DNA of 64,000 bases, from contig NZ_JAEKFT010000009.1 of assembly GCF_018524365.1 (NCBI RefSeq), positions 1 to 64,000 of the forward strand. Direction: 5' to 3'. Position numbers and translations under genes: made by a program. Shown here piece by piece: positions 44,200 through 53,114 of this stretch. Below the pieces are notes generated by a model. That model made no database searches, was not told the DNA's origin, and saw only the letters and a list, made by a program, of their open reading frames with translations. Each line of letters begins with the position of its first letter. The stretch's first letter is position 1. The stretch is from Denitromonas iodatirespirans. GTDB taxonomy: Bacteria; Pseudomonadota; Gammaproteobacteria; Burkholderiales; Rhodocyclaceae.

Positions 44200-44224
44200 G
44201 CGTTTCGGGCGCCACGGTCAACGA

Positions 44225-44250
44225 CAAAGGGCACCCGCGGGTGCCCTTTG
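44225..44250. terminator. Bidirectional terminator
   Basis: Near-perfect palindrome CAAAGGGCACCC / GGGTGCCCTTTG (44225-44236, 44239-44250) with a tight GC centre, between the convergent methyltransferase and small membrane protein genes. Only short T runs flank it. Confidence 0.7.
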
Positions 44251-44265
44251 ACTTGTGCGCTTGCA

Positions 44266-44403
44266 CTAGAGGTAGATCACCGCGGGGAAGACCGTGATGG
44301 CCACCACGTAGAGCAACCACTCAAGGTTGCGCCGCGCCAGGAAACCGCTGAAATGCAGGACCAGGACGGTGATCGCAAAGATGTAGTAGAGCGCAAACAG
44401 CAT
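44266..44403 (-). CDS. Small two-helix membrane protein
   Basis: A 45-residue protein (MLFALYYIFAITVLVLHF, then ARRNLEWLLYVVAITVFPA) with two predicted membrane helices joined by a basic turn. GAGGA sits eight bases before the ATG at 44403, which supports translation. It lies 31 bases downstream of nadC on the same strand and may share its transcript. No family is recognised. Confidence 0.6.
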   Translation of the reverse strand: MLFALYYIFAITVLVLHFSGFLARRNLEWLLYVVAITVFPAVIYL

Positions 44404-44434
44404 TCGGAATCCTCGGATCGGATGATGTTGCAGG

Positions 44435-45283
44435 TCAGCCCTCGACGTGACGCAGCGACAAGTCGATGGCACGGACATCCTTGGTCAGACCGCCGATGGA
44501 AATGCGATCGACGCCGGTTTCGGCGATGGCACGCACGCGGTCGAGGCTGACCCCGCCCGACGCTTCGAGCTCGGCCTTGCCGTCGGTGATGCGCACCGCC
44601 TCGGCCATCTGTTCGAGCGTCATGTTGTCGAGCAGGATCATGCGGGCGCCGGCATCGAGCGCGGCGGCGAGTTGGTCCAGCGTCTCGACCTCGATCTCGA
44701 TGAACACGTTGGACGGCGCGATGCGCTGCGCCTCGGCCAGCACTTCGGCCACGCCACCGGCGGCGATGATGTGGTTTTCCTTGATCAGGATGCCGTCGTA
44801 GAGGCCGATGCGGTGGTTGGTGCCGCCGCCGACGCCCACCGCGTATTTCTGCGCCAGGCGCAGGCCGGGCAGGGTCTTGCGGGTGTCGACGATCTTGGCG
44901 CGGGTGCCGGCCACGGTGTCCACGTAGCGGCGGGTGAGGGTGGCGGTGCCCGACAGCAGTTGCAGGAAGTTGAGCGCGGCCCGTTCGGCCGTGAGCAGCG
45001 CACGGGCGCCGGCGATCACGTCGCACAGGCTCTGGCCGGCTTCGACCCGGTCGCCGTCCTTGGCGTGCCACAGGATGGTGGCGGTGGGGTCGAGGGTTTC
45101 GAAGGCGGCGTTGAACCAGTCGGTGCCGCACAGCACGGCGTCTTCGCGGGTGATGACCCGGCCGCGCGCTTCGGAGGCGTTGGGAATCAGCCGTGCCGTG
45201 AGGTCGCCGGTGCCGATGTCCTCGGCCAGGGCGGCAGCCACGCTGCGCTGGATTTCAACCCGGAGTTGCTCGATGGATTCCAT
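44435..45283 (-). CDS. nadC: Nicotinate-nucleotide pyrophosphorylase (quinolinate phosphoribosyltransferase)
   Basis: A 282-residue enzyme converting quinolinate and PRPP to nicotinate mononucleotide in NAD synthesis. Signature segments are EDIGTGDLT, ERAALNFLQLLSGTAT, DTRKTLPGLR, GGGTNHRIGLYDGILIKENH and EASGGVSLDRV. Length and motifs are normal. The start ATG 45283 has no obvious ribosome binding site. Confidence 0.96.
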   Translation of the reverse strand: MESIEQLRVEIQRSVAAALAEDIGTGDLTARLIPNASEARGRVITREDAVLCGTDWFNAAFETLDPTATILWHAKDGDRVEAGQSLCDVIAGARALLTAERAALNFLQLLSGTATLTRRYVDTVAGTRAKIVDTRKTLPGLRLAQKYAVGVGGGTNHRIGLYDGILIKENHIIAAGGVAEVLAEAQRIAPSNVFIEIEVETLDQLAAALDAGARMILLDNMTLEQMAEAVRITDGKAELEASGGVSLDRVRAIAETGVDRISIGGLTKDVRAIDLSLRHVEG

Positions 45284-45416
45284 GCGGGAGGCGCTCTGTA
45301 TGATCGGGTGTGCATTCTATCACTGCAAATCGCCAAGGCATGGGCTTGAACGGCTCATGTCGGTGTCGTTTGCATTCGTCGCGCCTGCGAACGGGATGGG
45401 ACGGATCGGCGTCGAT

Positions 45417-46358
45417 CTAATTGCCGCTGTCGTTCGGCCGGGCCGCGCTTGGCCCAGGCGCGGCCTGACCCAGATAGGCGGCGATCTGCGCCTGTAGCCA
45501 ATGGCGGAAGGCGCCGAGCAGGGCGGCCTCGGTTTGGCGTTCGGGGATCATGAGGTAATAGGCCTTGCCGCTGTCGTAGGTGGCATCGACCGCCACCATC
45601 AGTCGGCCGCTGGCCAGTTCGTCCTGGATCAGGAAGGGGGGGATGAGGGCCAGGCCCATGTCGTGCATGGCCGCCTGGGCCAGCATCGAGAACAGCTCCA
45701 GCCGCGGGCCGTGCAGGTCGCGTGCGGCTCGCACACCTTGTGCGTCGAACCACTGCCGCCAGGCGTAGGGGCGGGTGCTCTGTTGCAGCAGCGGCAGTTC
45801 GGCCAGGGCGGCGGCGCTGGTCGGCCCGTCGGGCAACAGGCGTGGGCTGCATACCGGCACTGGATTCTCCTGCATCAGGAAGTGCGCGTGTGCGCCGGGC
45901 CAGTCGGCATCGCCGAAGTAGATCGCCGCGTCGAATTCGGTCTCGGCAAACAGGAAGGGGCGGGTGCGGGTGGTGAGGTTGACCGCCGCCTCGGGGTGCT
46001 GGGCGAGGAAGTCCGGCAGGCGCGGCAGCAGCCAGCGGGTGGCGAAGGTCGGCACCACGGCCAGCTCGATGCTGCGCCCGCCGGCGTGGTGGCTCATGAT
46101 CGACAGCGTGTCGCGCTCGACCGCGTCGAGCCGGCTGGCGATCTGGCGGCTGTAGCCGAGCCCGGCCTCGGTGAGTTTGACGCCGCGTCGCGCACGCTTG
46201 AACAGGGCGACGCCGACGAATTCCTCGAGACTGGCGATCTGCCGGCAAACGGCGCCTTGAGTGAGCGAGAGTTCTTCTGCGGCACGTGTGAAGCTTTCGT
46301 GGCGGGCGGCCGATTCGAACGCCACCAGCGCGTTGGTGCTGGGAATCTTGCGTCTCAT
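45417..46358 (-). CDS. LysR-family regulator (GcvA-like), probable gcdH regulator
   Basis: A 313-residue regulator. The helix-turn-helix is at about 20-60 (FTRAAEELSLTQGAVCRQIASLEE), followed by a LysR substrate-binding domain. The GcvA-like subgroup is suggested by the start RRKIPSTNALVAFESAARHESF. It is divergent from the glutaryl-CoA dehydrogenase gene, the usual arrangement of a LysR activator and its target. ATG 46358 is used; the in-frame GTG at 46370 is less likely. Confidence 0.92.
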   Translation of the reverse strand: MRRKIPSTNALVAFESAARHESFTRAAEELSLTQGAVCRQIASLEEFVGVALFKRARRGVKLTEAGLGYSRQIASRLDAVERDTLSIMSHHAGGRSIELAVVPTFATRWLLPRLPDFLAQHPEAAVNLTTRTRPFLFAETEFDAAIYFGDADWPGAHAHFLMQENPVPVCSPRLLPDGPTSAAALAELPLLQQSTRPYAWRQWFDAQGVRAARDLHGPRLELFSMLAQAAMHDMGLALIPPFLIQDELASGRLMVAVDATYDSGKAYYLMIPERQTEAALLGAFRHWLQAQIAAYLGQAAPGPSAARPNDSGN

Positions 46359-46391
46359 GGATGATCTCACTTGAAGTTACGGAGTGAGAGT

Positions 46392-46412
46392 TTTGCACAA
46401 AAAGGTGCGAAA
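46392..46412. promoter_or_regulatory. Candidate LysR operator between the regulator and gcdH
   Basis: The imperfect dyad TTGCAC-(6)-GTGCGAA lies in the 153-base divergent region and contains the T-N11-A form typical of LysR sites. Recognition by the adjacent regulator is inferred. Confidence 0.5.
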
Positions 46413-46511
46413 TTCTCGTTTGCGCCGGGGCGCGCCCACTCCTATGATCGGTGTCAGAGATCGCTGCGCCGCGGGCGCCCGAACCGACCATGATTTGCCG
46501 GAGGAGATGAG

Positions 46512-47696
46512 ATGAGCGCCAACCCGAGATTCGACTGGGCCGACCCCTTGCTGCTGGACACGCAGCTGACCGACGAAGAGCGCATGGTGCGCGACACCGC
46601 CCGTGCCTATTGCCAGGACAAGCTGCTGCCGCGCGTGCAGGATGCCTTCCGCCACGAGCGCACCGACCGCGAAATCTTCAACGAGATGGGCGCACTGGGC
46701 CTGCTCGGCCCGACAATTCCCGAGCAATACGGCGGCGCTGGCCTCAATTACGTGGCCTACGGCCTGATCGCCCGCGAGATCGAGCGTGTCGATTCGGGCT
46801 ATCGCTCGATGATGAGCGTGCAGTCCTCGCTGGTGATGGTGCCGATCAACGAATTCGGTACCGAGGCGCAGAAGCAGAAGTACCTGCCCAAGCTGGCAAC
46901 CGGCGAGTGGGTCGGCTGTTTCGGCCTGACCGAGCCCAACCATGGCTCGGACCCCGGCTCGATGGCCACCCGCGCCAAGAAGGTCGACGGCGGCTATTCG
47001 CTCTCCGGCAGCAAGATGTGGATCACCAACAGCCCGATCGCCGACGTGTTCGTGGTGTGGGCCAAGACCGAAGACGGCAAGATTCGCGGCTTCATCCTCG
47101 AAAAGGGCTGGAAGGGGCTGAGTGCCCCGGCGATCCACGGCAAGGTCGGCCTGCGCGCCTCGATCACCGGCGAGATCGTGATGGACGAAGTGTTCGTGCC
47201 CGAAGAGAACATGTTCCCCGACGTCACCGGTCTGCGCGGTCCCTTCACCTGCCTCAACTCGGCGCGCTACGGCATCGCCTGGGGCGCGCTCGGCGCGGCG
47301 GAGTTCTGCTACGAAACCGCCCGCCAGTACACCCTGGACCGCAAGCAGTTCGGCCGTCCGCTGGCCGCCAATCAGTTGATCCAGAAGAAGCTGGCCGACA
47401 TGCTCACCGAAATCACCCTCGGCCTGCAGGGCTGCCTGCGCCTGGGGCGGATGAAGGAGGAGGGCAACGCCGCGGTGGAGATCACCTCGATCATGAAGCG
47501 CAATTCCTGCGGCAAGTCGCTGGACATCGCCCGCATGGCGCGCGACATGCTCGGCGGCAACGGCATCTCGGACGAATTCGGCGTGATCCGCCATGTGGTC
47601 AACCTCGAAGTGGTCAACACCTACGAGGGCACGCACGATGTGCACGCGCTGATCATCGGCCGCGCCATCACCGACATCCCCGCCTTCGCGAACTGA
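46512..47696 (+). CDS. gcdH: Glutaryl-CoA dehydrogenase
   Basis: A 394-residue flavoenzyme oxidising and decarboxylating glutaryl-CoA to crotonyl-CoA. The substrate-pocket motif [16 protein letters not shown] carries the Arg thought to bind the glutarate carboxylate. [14 protein letters not shown] binds flavin/substrate, and [14 protein letters not shown] contains the catalytic Glu. A GGAGGAG ribosome binding site precedes the ATG. The adjacent CoA transferase supports a glutarate or lysine/aromatic degradation role. Confidence 0.95.
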   Translation: MSANPRFDWADPLLLDTQLTDEERMVRDTARAYCQDKLLPRVQDAFRHERTDREIFNEMGALGLLGPTIPEQYGGAGLNYVAYGLIAREIERVDSGYRSMMSVQSSLVMVPINEFGTEAQKQKYLPKLATGEWVGCFGLTEPNHGSDPGSMATRAKKVDGGYSLSGSKMWITNSPIADVFVVWAKTEDGKIRGFILEKGWKGLSAPAIHGKVGLRASITGEIVMDEVFVPEENMFPDVTGLRGPFTCLNSARYGIAWGALGAAEFCYETARQYTLDRKQFGRPLAANQLIQKKLADMLTEITLGLQGCLRLGRMKEEGNAAVEITSIMKRNSCGKSLDIARMARDMLGGNGISDEFGVIRHVVNLEVVNTYEGTHDVHALIIGRAITDIPAFAN

Positions 47697-47704
47697 GGCC
47701 GAGC

Positions 47705-48940
47705 ATGGCTGGCGCACTGTCACACCTGCGCGTGCTGGATCTGTCGCGCATTCTTGCGGGGCCGTGGGCCAGCCAGCTGCTGGCCGATCTCGGTGCCGAG
47801 GTCATCAAGATCGAGCGCCCTGGCGTCGGCGACGACACCCGCCACTGGGGGCCGCCCTACCTGGCCGACGAAAGCGGCCAGCCGACCAGCGAAGCCGCCT
47901 ATTACCTGGGCGCCAACCGCAACAAGCGTTCGGTCACCATCGACATCACGTCGCCGGATGGGCAGCGGCTGGTGCGCGACCTGGCGGCCAAGAGCGATGT
48001 GCTGATCGAGAACTTCAAGGTCGGCGGCCTCAAACAATACGGGCTCGACTACGCCAGCCTGCGCCAGGTGAATCCGAAACTGGTGTATTGCTCGATCACC
48101 GGCTTCGGCCAGACCGGGCCCTACGCGCCGCGCGCCGGCTACGACTTCCTGATCCAGGGCATGGGCGGGCTGATGAGCCTGACCGGCCGGCCGGACGAGG
48201 CCGAGGGCGGCGGGCCGATGAAGGTCGGCGTGGCGCTGACCGACATCCTCACCGGCCTGTATGCCTCCAACGCCGTGCTGGCGGCCATTGCGCATCGTGA
48301 TCGCGACGGATTCCGCGCCGGCGACGGCCAGCACATCGATCTGGCGCTGCTCGACGTGCAGGTCGCCTGCCTGGCCAACCAGGCCATGAACTACCTCACC
48401 AGCGGCAAGGCGCCGCAGCGCCTGGGCAACGCGCACCCCAACATCGTGCCCTACCAGGACTTCCCGACCGCCGACGGCTACATGATCCTGGCCATCGGCA
48501 ACGACGCCCAGTTCGCCCGCTTCTGCGAAAGTGCGGGGCAGCCGGCACTGGCCACCGACCCGCGCTTTGCCACCAATGCGGCGCGGGTGGCGCACCGCAA
48601 CGAACTGATCCCCAAGCTCAATGCCCTGACGGTGACGCGCAGCACCGCCGAGTGGATCGCCCGGCTCGAATCGCGGGCCGTGCCTTGCGGACCGATCAAC
48701 ACCGTGGCCGACGTGTTCGACGACCCGCAGGTGCAGGCGCGCGGCATGCGTGTCGATCTGCCGCATCCGCTGGCCGGCCAGGTGCCGCAGGTGGGGTGCC
48801 CGATCCGCCTGTCGGACACGCCGGTGAGCTACCGCAACGCGCCGCCGCTGCTCGGCTGCGACACCGATCGCGTACTGGCCGAGGTGCTGGGCCTGTCGGC
48901 CGACGCGCTGGCCGATCTCAAGGCGCAGAAGATCGTTTGA
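47705..48940 (+). CDS. CaiB/BaiF-type (class III) CoA transferase
   Basis: A 411-residue enzyme. The start LRVLDLSRILAGPWASQLLADLGAEVIKIE, the NRNKRSVTID segment and GQHIDLALLDVQVACLANQ (with the probable catalytic Asp) match the family. Next to gcdH it most likely activates glutarate with succinyl-CoA, like human SUGCT, but a related dicarboxylate is possible. The gene begins 8 bases after the gcdH stop. Confidence 0.92.
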   Translation: MAGALSHLRVLDLSRILAGPWASQLLADLGAEVIKIERPGVGDDTRHWGPPYLADESGQPTSEAAYYLGANRNKRSVTIDITSPDGQRLVRDLAAKSDVLIENFKVGGLKQYGLDYASLRQVNPKLVYCSITGFGQTGPYAPRAGYDFLIQGMGGLMSLTGRPDEAEGGGPMKVGVALTDILTGLYASNAVLAAIAHRDRDGFRAGDGQHIDLALLDVQVACLANQAMNYLTSGKAPQRLGNAHPNIVPYQDFPTADGYMILAIGNDAQFARFCESAGQPALATDPRFATNAARVAHRNELIPKLNALTVTRSTAEWIARLESRAVPCGPINTVADVFDDPQVQARGMRVDLPHPLAGQVPQVGCPIRLSDTPVSYRNAPPLLGCDTDRVLAEVLGLSADALADLKAQKIV

Positions 48941-49062
48941 GTCCCGAGCGGCATCGCGTTTGCCGACATGGCGAACGCGATGCCTGTGCTAAACTGCGGC
49001 GCTGATTCCGGCGCCGGCTCGCAGCGGGCTGCGCCCCAACCCGCAAGCGAGAACACGCGATC

Positions 49063-49803
49063 GTGCGAATCCTGATCAGCAACGACGATGGCTATTTTGC
49101 GCCCGGTATCGAGGCCTTGGCCGCCGCCCTCGCGCAGGTCGGCGAGGTGACCGTGGTGGCGCCCGAGCGCGACCGCAGTGGCGCGAGCAACTCGCTCACG
49201 CTCGACCGGCCGCTGTCGCTGCGTCGCGGCGCCAACGGCTTCTACCATGTGAATGGCACGCCCACCGACTGCGTGCACCTGGCCGTCACCGGCATGCTCG
49301 ACACCTTGCCCGACATGGTCGTCTCCGGCATCAACCATGGCGCCAACATGGGTGACGACACCATCTATTCCGGCACCGTCGCCGCGGCCACCGAGGGCTA
49401 TCTGCTCGGCGTGCCCTCGATGGCCGTCTCGCTGGCCAGCAAGAACCCGCAAGACTTCACCGCCGCGGCGCAGATCGCCGCCGAACTGGCCGACCGCTTT
49501 AAGCGCCAGCCGATGCGCCAGCCGGTGCTGCTCAACGTCAATGTGCCCGAGGGCGCGGTAGGTGACATCAAAGGCATGAAGGTGACCCGCCTGGGGCGTC
49601 GCCACAAGGCCGAGCCGGTCATCAAGAGCCTCTCGCCGCGCAACGAAACCATCTACTGGATCGGCCCGGCCGGCGAAGCGCAGGATGCCGGCGACGGGAC
49701 CGATTTCAAAGCGGTGGCCGACGGATTCGTGTCGATCACCCCCTTGCAGATCGACCTGACCCACGCCGCTCAGATGTCCACCGTCGCGACATGGCTGGCA
49801 TGA
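49063..49803 (+). CDS. surE: 5'/3'-nucleotidase SurE
   Basis: A 246-residue metal-dependent nucleotidase for stationary-phase survival. The metal and phosphate motifs are [36 protein letters not shown] and [22 protein letters not shown]. The start is GTG at 49063. Its end overlaps pcm. This is the first gene of the conserved surE-pcm-nlpD-rpoS order. Confidence 0.96.
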   Translation: MRILISNDDGYFAPGIEALAAALAQVGEVTVVAPERDRSGASNSLTLDRPLSLRRGANGFYHVNGTPTDCVHLAVTGMLDTLPDMVVSGINHGANMGDDTIYSGTVAAATEGYLLGVPSMAVSLASKNPQDFTAAAQIAAELADRFKRQPMRQPVLLNVNVPEGAVGDIKGMKVTRLGRRHKAEPVIKSLSPRNETIYWIGPAGEAQDAGDGTDFKAVADGFVSITPLQIDLTHAAQMSTVATWLA

Positions 49804-50465
49804 TCGGCGTGCGCTCTCCGGCCCAGAACCTCGCCCTGGCCGCGCGTGCCCGGGCGCGCATGGTCGATCGTGTGCGCGAGATGGGCATCCGCGACGAGAA
49901 GGTGCTCAACGCCTTGTTGCAGGTGCCGCGCCATGTGTTCGTCGAGGAGGCCCTGGCCTCGCGCGCCTACGAAGACACCGCCCTGCCGCTCGGTTTCCAG
50001 CAGACCATTTCGCAGCCCTTCATCGTCGCCCGCATGGCCGAGATCCTGCGTGACGGGCGCGAGATGGGCAAGACGCTCGAAATCGGCGCCGGCTGCGGCT
50101 ACCAGGCCGCCGTGCTGTCGCATTTGTGCACCGATGTGTACGCGGTGGAGCGGATCCGTCCGCTGCTCGATCGTGCGCGCGTCAATCTGCGACACCTGCG
50201 CCTGCCCAATGTACGATTGAAATACGCCGACGGCATGCTTGGCCTGCCCGAAGCGGCGCCGTTCGACACCATCATCTCCGCCGCCGCGGCTGCCGATGGC
50301 GTGCCCGAAGCGATCAAGGCGCAGCTGGCGCCCGATGGCCGGGCGCTGGTGCCGGTCGGTGGCCGACAACAATATCTGATCCTGGTAGAGCGCCAGGGCC
50401 GGCAGTTCCGCGAAACGCGCCTGGATGCCGTCCGCTTTGTGCCTCTGCTGGGTGGTACGGAATGA
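49791..50465 (+). CDS. pcm: Protein-L-isoaspartate O-methyltransferase
   Basis: A 224-residue repair enzyme that methylates isoaspartyl residues in damaged proteins. Motifs: [13 protein letters not shown] and the SAM motif [15 protein letters not shown], later [17 protein letters not shown] 49791 gives an overlap of 13 bases with surE; ATG 49800 would give an ATGA overlap and cannot be excluded. The stop overlaps the nlpD start as ATGA. Confidence 0.95.
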   Translation: MAGMIGVRSPAQNLALAARARARMVDRVREMGIRDEKVLNALLQVPRHVFVEEALASRAYEDTALPLGFQQTISQPFIVARMAEILRDGREMGKTLEIGAGCGYQAAVLSHLCTDVYAVERIRPLLDRARVNLRHLRLPNVRLKYADGMLGLPEAAPFDTIISAAAAADGVPEAIKAQLAPDGRALVPVGGRQQYLILVERQGRQFRETRLDAVRFVPLLGGTE

Positions 50466-51415
50466 CAATGATGCAATGCCTGACCCGACTTTTCCTGCCG
50501 GTGCTGATCCTGAGCCTGGGTGGCTGCGCCACCCACATGTCTGCGCCGGTCAGCGATCGCAACATGGTGCCTGAGGCACCGGCCGACGCCGCAGCCCCCG
50601 CGTCCGGCACCGATGCCGCGCCGCAGCAGCCGACCACCTACGTGGTGCAGGCCGGCGATACGCTCAATCGCATCGCGCAAAAATTTGGTTACACATTCAA
50701 AGAGCTGGCCGAATGGAACCAGATGGCCGATCCGAACCAGATTTCCGTCGGCCAGACGGTGCGCGTGGCGCCGCCCGACGGCGTGACCGTCACCCCGGTG
50801 GTGATCGGCCAATCGCCGATCGGCGCCATGCCCGGCAGCACCTCGGCAACGCCCGCGGCGCCTGCCACGGCCCCCGAAGCGCCTGCCGCCGCCGGCCTCA
50901 AGACCGGCCCGCTGGCCATTGTCGAACCCTATTCCGACGCGGCCTGGGCGCGCTTGCGCCAAACGCCGCCGGTTTCGGCGCCGAAACCCGCCGCCACGCC
51001 GCCCGCGGCACCGGCCGGCAAGCCGACACCGCCGCCTGCGGCGGCCGGCAGTTCCGAATGGTTGTGGCCGGCCAGCGGCAAGGTGGTCAGCACTTTTGCC
51101 AACGGCGAGACCAAGGGCATCGACATCGCCGGCAAGCTCGGCGACCCGGTGCGCGCGTCGTCCGGCGGGCGCGTCGTATACGCCGGGGCTGGCTTGCGCG
51201 GCTATGGAAAACTCGTCATCATCAAGCACGATGCTGACTATCTCAGCGCGTATGCACACAACAAGACCCTGCTGGTCAAAGAGGGCGAAACGGTGACTCA
51301 GGGGCAGACGATCGCCGAACTGGGCCAGACGGATTCGGATCGACCCAAGTTGCATTTCGAGATCCGCCGTCGCGGCAAACCGGTCGATCCGCTGACCTAT
51401 CTACCCAAACGCTAG
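50462..51415 (+). CDS. nlpD: LysM/M23 lipoprotein NlpD (amidase activator)
   Basis: A 317-residue lipoprotein: lipobox LGGC near residue 22, LysM domain (about 60-105, [17 protein letters not shown]), a Pro/Ala-rich linker, and a C-terminal M23 domain (about 200-317). The usual metal ligand His is absent in [13 protein letters not shown], so the domain is degenerate, as in the E. coli activator of amidase AmiC in septum splitting. Its position just before rpoS fits; rpoS promoters often lie inside nlpD, though I see no clear one here. Confidence 0.95.
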   Translation: MTMMQCLTRLFLPVLILSLGGCATHMSAPVSDRNMVPEAPADAAAPASGTDAAPQQPTTYVVQAGDTLNRIAQKFGYTFKELAEWNQMADPNQISVGQTVRVAPPDGVTVTPVVIGQSPIGAMPGSTSATPAAPATAPEAPAAAGLKTGPLAIVEPYSDAAWARLRQTPPVSAPKPAATPPAAPAGKPTPPPAAAGSSEWLWPASGKVVSTFANGETKGIDIAGKLGDPVRASSGGRVVYAGAGLRGYGKLVIIKHDADYLSAYAHNKTLLVKEGETVTQGQTIAELGQTDSDRPKLHFEIRRRGKPVDPLTYLPKR

Positions 51416-51426
51416 GAGGGCAAGGC

Positions 51427-52362
51427 ATGTACGATCCGGCATTGAACGAAGAAGTTGACGATCAAACGCCGGATCTGCCCCCAGAGGTCGAAGCCTTCGT
51501 CGAAACGCCGGCGCCGTCTTTCGAGAGCGAGTTTCTCAGCGACGTCACCCAGCTGTATCTGAACGATATCGGCGCCAATCCGCTGCTCACGGCCGAAGAA
51601 GAGGCCGCCCTGGCGCGTCGGGTGCGCAAGGGCGATTTCGAGGCCCGCCAGATCATGATCGAGCGCAACCTGCGCCTGGTCGTCAATATCGCCAAGCACT
51701 ACCTGAACCGCGGCATCCCGCTGCTCGATCTGGTCGAGGAGGGCAACCTCGGTCTCATGCATGCGCTCGAAAAGTTCGACCCCGAGCGCGGCTTCCGTTT
51801 CTCGACCTACGCCACGTGGTGGATCCGCCAGAACATCGAGCGCGCCATCATGAACCAGTCGCGCACCATCCGCCTGCCGGTGCACGTGGTCAAGGAGCTC
51901 AACCAGGTGCTGCGCGCCTGCCGCCGTGTCGAGGCGGCCGGCAAGCGCGACACGCTGGTCGAGGAGGTCGCGCGCGAGCTGGGCAAGACCGAAGAGACCG
52001 TGCGCGCCATGCTGGCGCTCAACGAGCACACCGCGTCGCTGGATGCGCCGCTGGATGTGGACCCCTCGCTGTCGATCGGCGAGTCGCTGCGCGACGACCA
52101 GGTCACCTCGCCGGATGCGCAGATCCACGACCTCGAAGTCGAGACGCTGATCCGCGAATGGATCAACATGCTCAACGAGAAGCAGCGCCTGGTGGTGCGC
52201 CACCGCTATGGTCTGGACGGGGTCGAGGTGCAGACCCTCGAAGAGCTGGCCGGCCAGCTCGATCTGACCCGCGAGCGGGTGCGCCAGATCCAGCTCGAAG
52301 CGCTCGGCCAGTTGCGCCGCATCGTCAAGCGTCACGGCATGTCGAAGGATTCCCTGCTCTGA
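51427..52362 (+). CDS. rpoS: RNA polymerase sigma factor RpoS
   Basis: A 311-residue group 2 sigma factor for stationary phase and general stress. Region 1.2 ([21 protein letters not shown]), region 2 ([47 protein letters not shown]), region 3 and the region 4 helix-turn-helix ([12 protein letters not shown]) are complete. A strong AGGAGG at 51414-51419 precedes the ATG. It is the last gene of the surE cluster. Confidence 0.97.
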   Translation: MYDPALNEEVDDQTPDLPPEVEAFVETPAPSFESEFLSDVTQLYLNDIGANPLLTAEEEAALARRVRKGDFEARQIMIERNLRLVVNIAKHYLNRGIPLLDLVEEGNLGLMHALEKFDPERGFRFSTYATWWIRQNIERAIMNQSRTIRLPVHVVKELNQVLRACRRVEAAGKRDTLVEEVARELGKTEETVRAMLALNEHTASLDAPLDVDPSLSIGESLRDDQVTSPDAQIHDLEVETLIREWINMLNEKQRLVVRHRYGLDGVEVQTLEELAGQLDLTRERVRQIQLEALGQLRRIVKRHGMSKDSLL

Positions 52363-52372
52363 TCGGTCGCGG

Positions 52373-52399
52373 CCGCCGGCACACGGTGCTGGCGGCCAC
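52373..52399. terminator. Hairpin between convergent rpoS and response regulator genes
   Basis: Twelve-base stem GGCCGCCGGCAC / GTGCTGGCGGCC with a single G-U pair and a 3-base loop. It lacks a T-tract; it lies 11 bases past rpoS and 37 bases past the opposing gene. Confidence 0.45.
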
Positions 52400-52435
52400 C
52401 TCCCTCTACGTCGCACTCACGGTCGATCGGGCGGG

Positions 52436-53068
52436 TCAGGTGTCCAGCTTGTGCTCGAGCACATAGCGGGTGATGTCCGCATTGCTGTTCAGGTTGAGCT
52501 TTTCGAGCACCCGCGTGCGATAGGTGCTGATGGTCTTGACGCTGAGATTCAGTTGTTGAGCGATGCGGGTGAGGGCGATTCCCCGGCTCAGAGCCAGCAT
52601 GACTTCGTTCTCGCGCGGCGACAGGGTTTCGTGCGGCAGCGCCTTCCCCCTCCCCAGATTTCCGCTCAAGAGCTTCTCCGCCAGCGCCGGGCTGAGGTAA
52701 CGCGCGCCGCTGGCCACGGTGCGCAGCGCCTGCAGGATCTGCGCCGGCGGGCTGTCCTTGTTCAGATAGCCCGAGGCACCGGCATTGAGCGCGTGCACGG
52801 CAAATTCGTCTTCGGAAAACATGCTGAATACCAGCACCGGCAGATCGGGCCGCAGGCGTTTTGCGCGCTTGAGGACTTCCAGGCCGTTCAGGTCGGGCAG
52901 ATTGATGTCGAGCAACAGGATGTCGCACTTCGACGGGCCGATCTGTTGCAGCACATCCTGGCCGTTGCATGCCTCGGCGGTGATCTTCAGGTCGGTGGTG
53001 GAGGCGAGAAATTGCCGCAGTCCGCTGCGGACTACCGCATGGTCGTCAGCGATGAGCACGGTGGTCAT
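52436..53068 (-). CDS. NarL/FixJ-family response regulator
   Basis: A 210-residue regulator. Receiver 1-120 with D8-D9, phospho-acceptor D54 (ILLLDINLPDLNG) and the usual Lys in GYLNKDSPPAQI. LuxR-type helix-turn-helix at about 145-200 (LSPRENEVMLALSRGIALTRIAQQLNLSVKTISTY). It is the partner of the kinase encoded 46 bases upstream. Convergence on rpoS is positional only; regulation of rpoS is not shown. Confidence 0.94.
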   Translation of the reverse strand: MTTVLIADDHAVVRSGLRQFLASTTDLKITAEACNGQDVLQQIGPSKCDILLLDINLPDLNGLEVLKRAKRLRPDLPVLVFSMFSEDEFAVHALNAGASGYLNKDSPPAQILQALRTVASGARYLSPALAEKLLSGNLGRGKALPHETLSPRENEVMLALSRGIALTRIAQQLNLSVKTISTYRTRVLEKLNLNSNADITRYVLEHKLDT

Positions 53069-53114
53069 TTTCTGGACATTCTCCCTGGCGGCCTTGAAGG
53101 TGCGCCTGTGCGGC

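Noticed and set aside
46610-47700. Plus-strand frame running through gcdH into the CoA transferase
   Set aside because: Only the part from ATG 47705 has homology; the upstream part is the wrong frame of gcdH and is Arg-rich.
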